This document shows, piece by piece, positions 8,801-16,240 of a stretch of 31,940 nucleotides of DNA. Numbering within the stretch: the stretch's first letter is position 1; every line of letters starts with the position of its first letter. This stretch comes from DASXRA01 sp035263725. GTDB lineage: Bacteria; Actinomycetota; Actinomycetes; Mycobacteriales; Jatrophihabitantaceae. The position numbers and the translations under genes were made by a program. The notes beneath the pieces were generated by a model. That model ran no database searches and was not told the origin of the DNA. It saw only the letters and a program-made list of their open reading frames with translations. The stretch spans positions 1-31,940 of the forward strand of contig DATFRC010000024.1 in the NCBI GenBank assembly GCA_035263725.1. The letters run 5' to 3'.

Positions 8801-11795
8801 CAAGCCGGGCACCTACGGCGGCACGATCCACGAGATGCGTGAGGCGCAGGCCGTCCGGATGGGGCAGCTGGGCATGAGCAACCAGCCGAGCCACCACATC
8901 CCCTACATGTACGACTTCGCCGGAGCGCCTGCCAAGACGCAGAAGATCGTCCGCGAGATCCTGCAACGGCTCTACGTGGGCAGCGAGATCGGTCAGGGCT
9001 ACCCGGGCGACGAGGACAACGGCGAAATGTCGTCGTGGGACATCCTGAGCTCGCTCGGCCTGTATCCGTTGGAGGCCGGCTCGCCGAACTGGGCGATCGG
9101 GTCGCCGCTGTTCACCGAGGCGACCGTGCATCGCTCGAGCGGCGACATCGTCGTCAACGCCCCGGCGAACAGCACGAAGAACATCTACGTGCAAGGCCTC
9201 CAGGTCAACGGCAAGAAGCAGAGCGCAGTGTGGCTCGACTCATCGGCTCTCGCGAACGGCGGCACGCTCGACTTCGCCATGGGCCCGAACCCCTCGTCAT
9301 GGGGCACAGGCGTCAACGACGCGCCGCCGTCGCTGACGAACGGGAACAGCCCGGCACAGCCGCTGACCAACACGGTCGGTCCCGGCCTCGGCGCCGCGAG
9401 CACCGGGCCGGACGGCCAGGACGCCTCGAAGCTGTTCGACAACTCGTCCACGACCCAGATGACGTTTGCCAACGGCACGCCAGTCGTCACCTGGAAGTAC
9501 GCGGGCAACGCGCAGCAGCGTCCGACCTACTACACGCTCACCTCCGGCGCGGCCGCGGGCGACCCGGCGGACTGGGCGTTGCAGGGCTCCAACGACGGCC
9601 TGACCTGGGCCACGGTCGACTCCCGCAAGAACGAGACGTTCACGTGGCGCGACCAGACCCGGCCGTTCGCGATCGACACGCCGGGACAGTTCGCGCAGTT
9701 CCGGCTCGTCGTGACGAGAACCGTCGGCGCGGCTCAGGCGAACCTCGCCGAGATCGAACTGCTGCAGGGCGGCAACGTCGTGCTCGGCGGCGGCCAGCTC
9801 ACCGTCACACCGGCCGCATCTGCGTCGGCCACCGCAGCGGTTCCGTTCAGCGACACGCTGGCGACCGTGACGGGTGGTTCGGGCACCTACCAGGCAACCG
9901 TCGACTGGGGCGACGGCACGCCGGCAACGGCCGGCACGCTGGCCCTGGCGTCGCGCGGCGTCTATGGCATCAGCGGCTCACACACGTACGCCGAGCCGGG
10001 CTTCTACCTGGCGAGCGTGACCGTCGGCGACGGCGTCAGCCAGGAACTCACGACCGTCGGCGTCGACGTCGGCTTCGTGTCGCCGAACGGGCTAACGGCG
10101 GCATTCAACAAGGTCTGCATCGGCGACGACGGTTCGCTGGCTGCCAACTGCGACGGCGTCGGCTTCGGGTATTCGCGCGAGGCGTTGGCCGCTGCCGGGA
10201 TCGTCCAGGGCCAGTCCCACGGCGTCCCCGGGACGGCGTTGCACTTCACGCTCCCCAATGTCGCGCCCGGACAGCCCGACAACGCGACGGCCAACGGGCA
10301 GACAATCGCCCTCAACCTGCCCGCCGACGCCACCGCGATTTCGTTTGTCGGGTCCGGCACGGAGGGCGACCAGGATTCGACTGCGACCGTGACGTTCACC
10401 GATGGAAGCACGGCCACGACGCCGGTGCAGTTCAGTGACTGGACGCTCGGCGGCAACCCGAACGCCACGCCGTCGTTCGGGAACATCGTGGTCGCGAAGA
10501 CCGCGTACCGGCTTAGCGGAACGAGCCCCAGCGGCGACCAACCATTCCTGTTCGCCACGACGCCGTACCAGATCCCCGCGGGTAAGCAGATCGCGTCCGT
10601 CACGCTGGGGCAGGACGGCGACCTGCACGTGTTCGCGAGTGCCGACGACGGCACCGCGCCGGCGCCGCTTTCGCTGACGACGCCTGCCGATCAGACCGCG
10701 ACAGCCGGGCAGACGCTCGCCGCCGACCTGGGCACCGTCTCCGGCGGCGTCGCCGGCTCGGGTGGCTACCACGCTCGCGTGCAGTGGGGTGACGGCGGCG
10801 TGCCGCAGGACGCGACGATCAGCGCGTCCGGCGACATCACCGCGAGCCATACCTACACCCAGGCCGGGACCTTCACGGTGCACGTGACGGCATGGGACAG
10901 CCAGACGAGTAAGGCGGTCACGTTCAAGGTCACGGTCGCTGCGGCGGCGGCAGCTCCTGCGATCACGGTCGTCGGCGCGTCGAGTGTTACCCCAGGTGAC
11001 ACCATGTCCTTGACCGGCAAGGGATTCAGCGCCGGCGAGCGGGTGACGGTGACCGTGCCCGATGAGCAGTCGACCAGTACCGTGACCGCCTCGTCGACCG
11101 GCACGATCAGTGCGACGCTGGCCATGCCGGCCTCGGCCGAGCCGGGGCTGCATGCGGTAGTCGCGTCGGGCGCCTCCTCGGTTACCCCGGCGGCGGCGAC
11201 GGTTGACGTACAGCCGGCCCCGGCACCGTCGTACCAGCCGCAGGTGGCCCTGTCGCCGACGTCCGGACCGCACGGCACGCTGCTGTCCATCGCGGGTAGC
11301 GGGTTCGCGCCCCGCGAACTGATCACGATCGAGTTCCGGTCCGGGACGGACACCCTTGCGACGCAGACCATCCGCTCCGACGGAGGGGGGGTGCTCGGCG
11401 GCGCCGCGATGACCGTGCCCGACATCGCCCCGATCGGCGCGGCTGACGTGGTCGTCACGGGTTCCGTCTCGAAGACCGTCACCACCGAGCCGTTCGAGGT
11501 CACCACGGGCGCATCGACCGCGACCGTGTACCGACCGACGCTCGACCTCGCTGCCTCCGGCTCGTCCGTGATCGTGACCGGGTCGGGCTTCGCGCCGAAC
11601 GAGCAGGTCAGCATCGGGGTCGACGGCCAGGCCGCCCGGACGGTGACTGCCGACAGCACCGGCTCGCTTGCCCAGGTGACGATTGCCGCCCCGGCCGACG
11701 GCGATCACGCCGTCGGTGCAACGGGCGCTGAATCCCTGATGCCGGCCAACGCGTCGTTCACGGTCCGAAACCGGACGGTATCCGTGCCGCGGTAG
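5895..11795 (+). CDS. Secreted multimodular GH92 alpha-mannosidase
   Basis: 1966 residues. The ATG at 5895 follows AAAGGG and opens a signal peptide (RR, hydrophobic core GIGALVLIGAVVSA, PPAAAAAP). Modules by residue: F5/8-type C (CBM32-like) about 94-225; beta-rich linker 235-398; GH92 about 409-1132; second F5/8-type about 1162-1290; PKD-like (WGDGTPATAG) about 1324-1379; a 190-residue module (NGLTAAFNKVCIGDDG... to FASADDG) about 1390-1580; second PKD-like about 1593-1682; then three IPT-like repeats with G-x-GF-x(4)-E to the end. GH92 hallmarks are GFWDTYRT (~732), SHHIPYMYDFAG (~1000) and GDEDNGEMSSW (1038-1048). E927 in YTETDGW aligns with the family catalytic acid, and D1039/D1041 with the proposed base aspartates. 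GH92 enzymes are calcium-dependent inverting exo-alpha-mannosidases. There is no LPXTG or TM anchor. The target is probably mannan or N-glycan. Confidence 0.93.
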   Translation: MRFSRQRATSPGSYRGARRVGTGIGALVLIGAVVSAPPAAAAAPLAAGDFSSSFETADAQPATTTVELDANGNPIQGNLSGTAPSGLPGSLLSQVTAVTASAENPPNEVAANLKDGNPSTKWLAFAPTGWIVYQLAAPAAVKVYSLTSANDSPGRDPKNWTLQGSNDGSTWSDVDTRTGQTFSGRFVTNKYTVSNSTAYGYYRLNITANSGDGLTQLADWDISDGSNTVPPPTPMVTAVGTGPISGYNMKPAAGFTGLHSLRYSGGARADGRSFATNKLYDVDIPVGDHSRLSYKIFPEFTGQDTQYPSTYAAVDLHFTDGTYLSALAPVDQHGYALTASGQGDSKVLYADQWNYVQSDIGAVANGKTIDRILLAYDDPGAKAATRFQGWIDDLSIAGAPTAIDGSSLTNYVDTRRGTNASGSFSRGNNLPITALPNGFNFFTPVTDAQSNSWEYYYQQANNAANLPMLQGLGISHEPSPWMGDRNQMSVMPVPQGGRLTGSPSNRALAFSHDTEIAQPDYYRVVLQGGLVAEMTPTDHAGVMRFTFPSGQTSGSLVFFNGTFTIGPGNTMTGWVDNGSGLSAGRSRMFVAATFDRAPTATTATSATFDTSTSSQVTLRIATSFLSLDQAQHNLDLEVAGKSFDDVRASARAAWNDRLGRISVQGASETQLVTLYSNLYRMNLYPNSQSENTGTAAAPHWQYASPVSDPVGQSSATHTGAKIVDGLIYVNNGFWDTYRTVWPAYSLLYPDVAARIADGFVQQYRDGGWIARWSSPGYADLMTGTSADVAMAEAYLNGVQLPDVVSAYNAAVRDATDASGRSEVGRKGIETSLFLGYTSTNTAESVSWGLDGFINDFGIGNLGAALSKDQSFSPAQRKQFREESTYFLQRAQNYVNIFDPTQKFFEGRDAAGNVMVQDPTVWGGPYTETDGWNFAFTVPQDGKGLANLYGGRQALQDKLDQFFATPENADKPGTYGGTIHEMREAQAVRMGQLGMSNQPSHHIPYMYDFAGAPAKTQKIVREILQRLYVGSEIGQGYPGDEDNGEMSSWDILSSLGLYPLEAGSPNWAIGSPLFTEATVHRSSGDIVVNAPANSTKNIYVQGLQVNGKKQSAVWLDSSALANGGTLDFAMGPNPSSWGTGVNDAPPSLTNGNSPAQPLTNTVGPGLGAASTGPDGQDASKLFDNSSTTQMTFANGTPVVTWKYAGNAQQRPTYYTLTSGAAAGDPADWALQGSNDGLTWATVDSRKNETFTWRDQTRPFAIDTPGQFAQFRLVVTRTVGAAQANLAEIELLQGGNVVLGGGQLTVTPAASASATAAVPFSDTLATVTGGSGTYQATVDWGDGTPATAGTLALASRGVYGISGSHTYAEPGFYLASVTVGDGVSQELTTVGVDVGFVSPNGLTAAFNKVCIGDDGSLAANCDGVGFGYSREALAAAGIVQGQSHGVPGTALHFTLPNVAPGQPDNATANGQTIALNLPADATAISFVGSGTEGDQDSTATVTFTDGSTATTPVQFSDWTLGGNPNATPSFGNIVVAKTAYRLSGTSPSGDQPFLFATTPYQIPAGKQIASVTLGQDGDLHVFASADDGTAPAPLSLTTPADQTATAGQTLAADLGTVSGGVAGSGGYHARVQWGDGGVPQDATISASGDITASHTYTQAGTFTVHVTAWDSQTSKAVTFKVTVAAAAAAPAITVVGASSVTPGDTMSLTGKGFSAGERVTVTVPDEQSTSTVTASSTGTISATLAMPASAEPGLHAVVASGASSVTPAAATVDVQPAPAPSYQPQVALSPTSGPHGTLLSIAGSGFAPRELITIEFRSGTDTLATQTIRSDGGGVLGGAAMTVPDIAPIGAADVVVTGSVSKTVTTEPFEVTTGASTATVYRPTLDLAASGSSVIVTGSGFAPNEQVSIGVDGQAARTVTADSTGSLAQVTIAAPADGDHAVGATGAESLMPANASFTVRNRTVSVPR

Positions 11796-11808
11796 GCGTC
11801 CTTCCCTA

Positions 11809-11853
11809 ATCGCGCAAGAATCCTTCGTCTGAGGCGAGGGATTCTTGCGCGAT
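11809..11853. terminator. Perfect 15-bp hairpin after GH92
   Basis: ATCGCGCAAGAATCC (11809-11823) pairs exactly with GGATTCTTGCGCGAT (11839-11853) around a 15-base loop, starting 13 bp after the GH92 stop. It is the probable transcription terminator and separates GH92 from the following GH3 gene. Confidence 0.75.
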
Positions 11854-11911
11854 CGGGTGGGTCAGCGCGGCGTCGAGGATCGCGTCCAGCTCACGGACGC
11901 CCGCCCGAGGC

Positions 11912-11940
11912 TTGACGCTCAAATTGGTCTATGCCAATGT
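11912..11940 (+). promoter_or_regulatory. DasR-like operator and -35 upstream of the GH3 gene
   Basis: ATTGGTCTATGCCAAT (11923-11938) matches 12 of 16 positions of the DasR consensus ACTGGTCTAGACCAGT known from Streptomyces, where DasR, a GntR/HutC-family repressor, responds to glucosamine phosphates and controls GlcNAc and chitin genes. It is inverted-repeat shaped (ATTGG-N6-CCAAT). A -35-like TTGACG lies at 11912-11917, so the site would sit between -35 and -10 and block transcription. It starts 110 bp before the GH3 ATG. Confidence 0.5.
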
Positions 11941-12032
11941 CATCACGTACCGGAAATCACCCGAAGTGGCCGAAACCGACGGTCCGCGTGCGGTCGCTCC
12001 GAGTGGCCCCCGACTGTGCGAGGAGGACGGCA

Positions 12033-13241
12033 ATGGCTACCAGCGACGGCTTCAGCGACGCTGCAACCCCCTTCGAGGGGTCTCGGAGACATGACCACCG
12101 GGTCGTCAGCCGGCGCAGCGTTCTCGTCGGCGGGGCGGCCCTGCTCGCGGGCGCCGGGCTCATGAGGCCGGCGCGGGCGCTCGCCGCTGGCACGACCGGT
12201 GGCCTCGGTGGTTCCGAACCGTTCGGGCTATCCCCTGCGCAGCAAGTCGGGCAGCGCGTGATCTGGTCCTATCCCGGTCTGACCCCACCGCCGGCGCTCT
12301 TCGACGCCATTCGTGCCGGGCTGGTCGGCGGGGTGATCTTCTTCGGCGAGAACATCAGCCGCCTGAACTACCCCGGCCAGATTCAAGCCGTGACCAGCGC
12401 GTTGGCGCAGGCACAGGCAGACAGCGGCGTCGGCTACCCACTGCTGCTGATGACCGACCAGGAGGGCGGCATTGTGCAGCGGCTTCCCGGCCTCCCGGGC
12501 ATTACCGAGAGGAACATCGGCAGGTCGGCGGATCCGGTCGGCACGGCGACGACTGCGGGCACAGGCGCGGCCGAGAACCTGAACACCGCCGGGATGAACT
12601 GCAACCTGGCGCCTGTGCTCGACGTCTTTCGCGTCGCCGGAAACTTCGACGACCAGTTCGGCCGCTCGTACAGCATGGATCCGGTTGTTTGTGGTGAGTG
12701 CGGTGCTGCGTCGATCACCGCGCAGCAGAACCTGGGTGTGGTCACCACCGCGAAGCACTTCCCGGGTCTGGGCGTCGCGACCCGCGCCCAGAACACCGAC
12801 CTCGGGCCCGTCGTGATCGACGTGCCGTTGTCCGAGCTGCGAAGCGTCGACGAGTTGCCGTTCACCAACGCCATCAACGCCAACGTGGACATGGTCATGA
12901 CGTCGTGGGCGACCTATCCGGCGCTCGACGCCAACCTGCCCTCTGGGCTGTCACCGAGGATCGTGCGCGGCGAGCTGCGCGGACGACTCAAGTTCCAGGG
13001 GGTAACGATCACCGATGCGATCGAGGCCGGCGCGCTGCAGAGCTTCGGCGATACCGGTCAGCGCTCGGTGGCCGCGGCCGCGGCCGGCATGGACATCATC
13101 CTCTGCTCCGAGCGTGTCGTGAGTCAGGGCCAGGATGCGGTCGACGCACTCCAGGCGGCCGTCGCCGACGGGCAACTCGATCGGGGCGCGGGCCTCCAGG
13201 CGCTGGGCCGCGTCCTCGCGCTGCGCGGCGCGCTCGGCTGA
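12033..13241 (+). CDS. Tat-exported glycoside hydrolase family 3, beta-N-acetylhexosaminidase-like
   Basis: 402 residues. The start at 12033 follows AGGAGG (12021-12026). A twin-arginine signal is clear: VVSRRSVLVGGAALLAGAG, then PARALAAG. The rest is a single GH3 TIM-barrel domain of NagZ type: IFFGENI, MTDQEGGIVQRLPG, NLAPVLDV, and KHFPGLG at 241-247. The expected nucleophile is D328 in TITDAIEAGAL. In typical NagZ the motif is KHFPGHGDT with a catalytic histidine; here that position is leucine (L246), a variant common among exported actinobacterial GH3 proteins, so the acid/base arrangement may differ. Likely substrate is a beta-linked N-acetylhexosamine such as muropeptide or chitin fragments. 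The DasR-like site upstream agrees with this. It is convergent with the NHL gene. Confidence 0.88.
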   Translation: MATSDGFSDAATPFEGSRRHDHRVVSRRSVLVGGAALLAGAGLMRPARALAAGTTGGLGGSEPFGLSPAQQVGQRVIWSYPGLTPPPALFDAIRAGLVGGVIFFGENISRLNYPGQIQAVTSALAQAQADSGVGYPLLLMTDQEGGIVQRLPGLPGITERNIGRSADPVGTATTAGTGAAENLNTAGMNCNLAPVLDVFRVAGNFDDQFGRSYSMDPVVCGECGAASITAQQNLGVVTTAKHFPGLGVATRAQNTDLGPVVIDVPLSELRSVDELPFTNAINANVDMVMTSWATYPALDANLPSGLSPRIVRGELRGRLKFQGVTITDAIEAGALQSFGDTGQRSVAAAAAGMDIILCSERVVSQGQDAVDALQAAVADGQLDRGAGLQALGRVLALRGALG

Positions 13242-13265
13242 GGCACGGGAGCGGCCTTGCGCGGT

Positions 13266-13299
13266 GTCGGGGGCCACCAGCGAGCTGGTCGCCCCCGAC
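13266..13299. terminator. Bidirectional terminator between convergent GH3 and NHL genes
   Basis: GTCGGGGGC (13266-13274) pairs with GCCCCCGAC (13291-13299), and inside it ACCAG (13276-13280) pairs with CTGGT (13285-13289) around CGAG, with a single C-C mismatch between the two helices. This stable stem sits midway between two converging stop codons and can serve both strands. Confidence 0.8.
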
Positions 13300-13316
13300 T
13301 CCCCTGTTGCGCGGAC

Positions 13317-15089
13317 CTACCGTGCCACGACCAGGTTGGACCTGGCCGACTGCGAACCCGATCCGGCCTTGTTCTTGGCCTGAACGGTGAACCGGTAGTT
13401 ACCGGCCGGCAACGTCATCGTCAGCTGCCGGGCCGAAGCCGGCTGGACTGCCGAGGTCGTGGTCGCAAGGACGGTGCCGGTTGCCGACATCTGCAGCGCC
13501 CGCACCACGTACCCGGTCACCGCTGATCCACCGTTGCTGGCCGGAGCATTCCAGTTGGCCGTGGCGGTGACCGTTCCGCCGGCGGTACCCGACGCCGCGG
13601 TTCCGATCACCGGCGCACCCGGGACCGTTGCCGGAACGACCAGCGACGTCAGCGCCGAGTTCGGGCCGGTGCCGACCGCGTTGGTTGCCGCGACCTGGAA
13701 CACGTAGGTGGAGCCGTTGGTCAGGCCGGTGACAACCAGACTGGTCGCCGTGGCGGCCGCCGGGTGCAGCGCGCCCACCTGGGCACCACTGAGGTCCAGC
13801 GCGCGCACCAGGTACCCGGTGATCGCCGAGCCGCCATCGTTCGACGGCGCTGTCCACCGCACGGTCGCGGAGGCGTTGCCGGCCGTCGGCGACCCGATCG
13901 TCGGCGCGCCCGGGAACGTTGGTGCCGACGGTGGCACGGCGGTCGCGAACCCGGCGTCGACGAGGCGGACGGCAGCGTTGCCCTCTTCTGAGAACACGAA
14001 GCCGCCGCTGGGAGTTACCGCCACGCCGAACGGCATGTCGATGTTGGCGGCGGTCGCCGGGCCGCCGTCTCCGTCGCGGAAGACCGATGCCGCGCCGGTG
14101 CCGGCCACGGTGGTGATCACTCCGGTGGGCGAGACCCACCGCACCCGGTTGCCGAAGAAGTCGGCGATCAGGAACCCGCCGTCCGGAGTGCTCGCGATCC
14201 CGTCCGGATCGTTGAGCTGCGCGGCGGTCGCCGCACCGCCGTCGCCGGAGCTACCCTGCACGCCGGTGCCGGCGACGGTGGTGATGATCCCGGTGGGGGA
14301 TACGCGCCGCACCCGCCGATTGCCGGAGTCGGCGATCAGGAAGCCACCGTCGGCCGTCACGGCCACCGAGTACACGACGTTAAGCCGCGCCGCGGTCGCC
14401 GGGCCGCCGTCGCCGGAGAACCCAGGCGTGGCGTTGCCGGCCACCGTGGTAATCGTGCCGTCGGGGAACACCCGCCGCACCACGTAGTCGCCGTCAGCGA
14501 TCAGGAAGCCGCCGTCGGGCAGCACCGCCACCCCGTTCGGGTCGAAGATCTCCGCCGCGGTGGCAGGGCCGCCGTCGCCGGAGTAGCCCCGCGTGCCGTT
14601 GCCCGCCACCGTCGTGATCGTCCCGTCGGGGAGCACCCGCCGGACCCGGCCGGCGCCGCCGTCGGCGATCAAGAAGCCACCGTCGGGCATAACCGCTACC
14701 CCGAGTGGGTCCTTGATCTGGGCCGCGGTGGCCGGTCCGCCGTCGCCGGAGTCCCCGTAGAGGCCCGTACCGGCCACGGTTCTGATCGTCCCGTCGGCGA
14801 ACACCCGCCGCACCCGGTCGTTCCCCGCATCGGCGATCAGGTAGCCACCGTCGGGCATCACCGCCACCCCGAGCGGCTCGTTGAGAGCAGCCGCGATCGC
14901 CGGTCCGCCGTCGCCCTTGAAATCTCCGAACGAGTCAGAGCCCGCGATCGTGCTGATGGCGCCCGTCCCGGCGGCGCCGGCCTCCTGCGGGGAGACCAGC
15001 CCTACCGAAAGCAGAATCGCCAGCGCGGCCACGGCCACGCCGCCGTTCCTTCGTCGCCGTCCGCTTGGGACAGCCCCGTCACTCTGCAT
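13317..15089 (-). CDS. Secreted NHL-repeat six-bladed propeller with two C-terminal FN3 domains
   Basis: 590 residues from an ATG at 15089 with AAAGGA seven bases upstream. A signal peptide covers about residues 1-40 (RRRRN, hydrophobic GGVAVAALAILLSVGLVS, then AGAAG). Residues about 45-375 are six NHL-type repeats of 55-58 residues with the core GDGGPATAA...P.GVAV.PDGGFLIAD...RVRRV.PDGTITTVAG; six blades would close a propeller. Two fibronectin type III domains follow (about 388-484 and 488-588), each starting with PGAP.IG and carrying the SNGGSAVTGYVVRA-type motif. There is no catalytic motif and no anchor. Such proteins are secreted or surface-associated and probably bind carbohydrate or protein. 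Convergent placement with GH3 and closeness to GH92 suggest, but do not prove, a role in the same glycan-related activity. Confidence 0.88.
   Translation of the reverse strand: MQSDGAVPSGRRRRNGGVAVAALAILLSVGLVSPQEAGAAGTGAISTIAGSDSFGDFKGDGGPAIAAALNEPLGVAVMPDGGYLIADAGNDRVRRVFADGTIRTVAGTGLYGDSGDGGPATAAQIKDPLGVAVMPDGGFLIADGGAGRVRRVLPDGTITTVAGNGTRGYSGDGGPATAAEIFDPNGVAVLPDGGFLIADGDYVVRRVFPDGTITTVAGNATPGFSGDGGPATAARLNVVYSVAVTADGGFLIADSGNRRVRRVSPTGIITTVAGTGVQGSSGDGGAATAAQLNDPDGIASTPDGGFLIADFFGNRVRWVSPTGVITTVAGTGAASVFRDGDGGPATAANIDMPFGVAVTPSGGFVFSEEGNAAVRLVDAGFATAVPPSAPTFPGAPTIGSPTAGNASATVRWTAPSNDGGSAITGYLVRALDLSGAQVGALHPAAATATSLVVTGLTNGSTYVFQVAATNAVGTGPNSALTSLVVPATVPGAPVIGTAASGTAGGTVTATANWNAPASNGGSAVTGYVVRALQMSATGTVLATTTSAVQPASARQLTMTLPAGNYRFTVQAKNKAGSGSQSARSNLVVAR
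13967..14927 (-). repeat. Six tandem coding repeats (about 165-171 bp) encoding NHL blades
   Basis: Each unit encodes GDGGPATAA through TTVAGTG. Units differ at many codons, so the array is old rather than a recent DNA expansion. Blades 2-5 are the most alike. Boundaries are approximate. Confidence 0.7.
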
Positions 15090-15459
15090 ACCTCTGTCCT
15101 TTCTTGGTGTATCCGAACGAATGCGCTAACTGCTGCGCTTCGTAGCGTTCCTTAGGAGTCAGCGAAACGATCCGTAGCGTTTCTACAGGACACGCTACAT
15201 GCGTTCGAGTGCGCACCGCAACACTACGTTTCGTCGTGCTCCGTCAATGTGACGGAACTGACCATCGCATCGGCGTCAGCCGGAGCTGCGGGGAGAACGA
15301 GCCTCCCCTCGAATACCTGGCCACGGTCGCGGCGCGAGTGCGTGACTTTGTCGTCGCGAACACCGCCCGTGCCTGAACCTTGTCGCCCAGAACATGGAGT
15401 GCCGGCGGATTCGCAATGAGGATGTCAGTCCAGTTCGGGCAACCCTCGAGGAGGCGCTC
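15090..15459. promoter_or_regulatory. 370-bp divergent intergenic region with repeated CGTAGCGTT boxes
   Basis: No credible gene. Next to the NHL gene, CGTAGCGTT occurs at 15141-15149 and 15173-15181 (32 bp apart, about three helical turns), and GTAGCGT (15174-15180) forms an inverted repeat with ACGCTAC (15192-15198). A related CTACGTTTCG lies near 15224-15233. The cluster lies 50-145 bp upstream of the NHL start, where an operator would be expected. The half toward the right gene (15250-15447) shows nothing clear apart from the ribosome binding site at 15448-15454. Confidence 0.45.
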
Positions 15460-16239
15460 ATGACCGTGCAAGAGACTCCGCTATCAGCCCCCGTCGTCGG
15501 GCGCGACGGTTCCGCCGCCCCGGCAAGTTTCGTGCTGCGGTCGCAAATGGCCGACCCGATCCCGATCGCGTTCGGCGTTTTCGCTTTCGCGCTGGTCGTG
15601 TACGGCGTTCGTTTCGTCGCAGTCGACACCTCGTCCATCCACGGTCCGACGTCGGATGCGCTGAACTACGCGATCCTCATCGCGGGCGTGGCGCAGCTGC
15701 TGGCCGGTGCGATGGGCATCGCCCGCGGGATCAGTTATCGCGGATGGGTGACATCGATCTTCGGTGTATGGCTGATCGGGTTCTACCTGCTGCTGACCCA
15801 CCAGGATCAGGCCGCCGTAGCCGACACCCGGATCGTCGGTACCGGCCCGGACGGCAAGCCGCTACCGGTGGCCGTCAGTACGGCGCTCAAGGCGGCCAAC
15901 CTCACTGCGTGGCATGCCGAGTCGGTTGCGTGGTATGTCCTGGTACTGATCATCCCGGTGCTGATTCTGGCGATCCCCAGCTTCATCCGGCGAAACGTGC
16001 CGTTCATGATCGCTTTTGCGGCGATCATCGTCCTCCTTCTGCTGCTCGGCCTGGGGTTCCACGACGTCTACAACACGGTCACCGACGTGACGAGGGGTCG
16101 TGCCACTGCGCCACACTTGCAGACCGCCGTCAATCTGCTTCGTGCGTCGGCGTGGATGGCGTTCCTCGCGGCGGCGTCGATCTTCTGGGTTTTCGGCAAG
16201 GAGGTCGTCCTCCCGGCCGAGACGGCGGAAAGGCACTGA
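15460..16239 (+). CDS. GPR1/FUN34/YaaH-like (AceTr) carboxylate uptake membrane protein
   Basis: 259 residues from an ATG at 15460, six bases after GAGGAGG. The N-terminal tail is polar. From residue ~35 there are six hydrophobic segments: PIPIAFGVFAFALVVYGVRF, YAILIAGVAQLLAGAMGIA, WVTSIFGVWLIGFYLLLTH, WYVLVLIIPVLILAIPSFI, FMIAFAAIIVLLLLLGLGF and LRASAWMAFLAAASIFWVF. The order ADPIPIAF... then AGVAQLLAGAMGIARG then FGVWLIGFYL parallels the NPAPLGL / GGLAQLLAG / FWLS motifs of the acetate/succinate transporter family, though identity is low. It is one base from the acyl-CoA ligase gene, which fits uptake followed by activation of a carboxylic acid. The substrate cannot be told. Confidence 0.65.
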   Translation: MTVQETPLSAPVVGRDGSAAPASFVLRSQMADPIPIAFGVFAFALVVYGVRFVAVDTSSIHGPTSDALNYAILIAGVAQLLAGAMGIARGISYRGWVTSIFGVWLIGFYLLLTHQDQAAVADTRIVGTGPDGKPLPVAVSTALKAANLTAWHAESVAWYVLVLIIPVLILAIPSFIRRNVPFMIAFAAIIVLLLLLGLGFHDVYNTVTDVTRGRATAPHLQTAVNLLRASAWMAFLAAASIFWVFGKEVVLPAETAERH

Positions 16240-16240
16240 G

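Noticed and set aside
15244..15471. Minus-strand frame of 75 codons between the NHL and YaaH-like genes
   Set aside because: No family resemblance and it covers the ribosome binding site of the opposite gene; probably chance.
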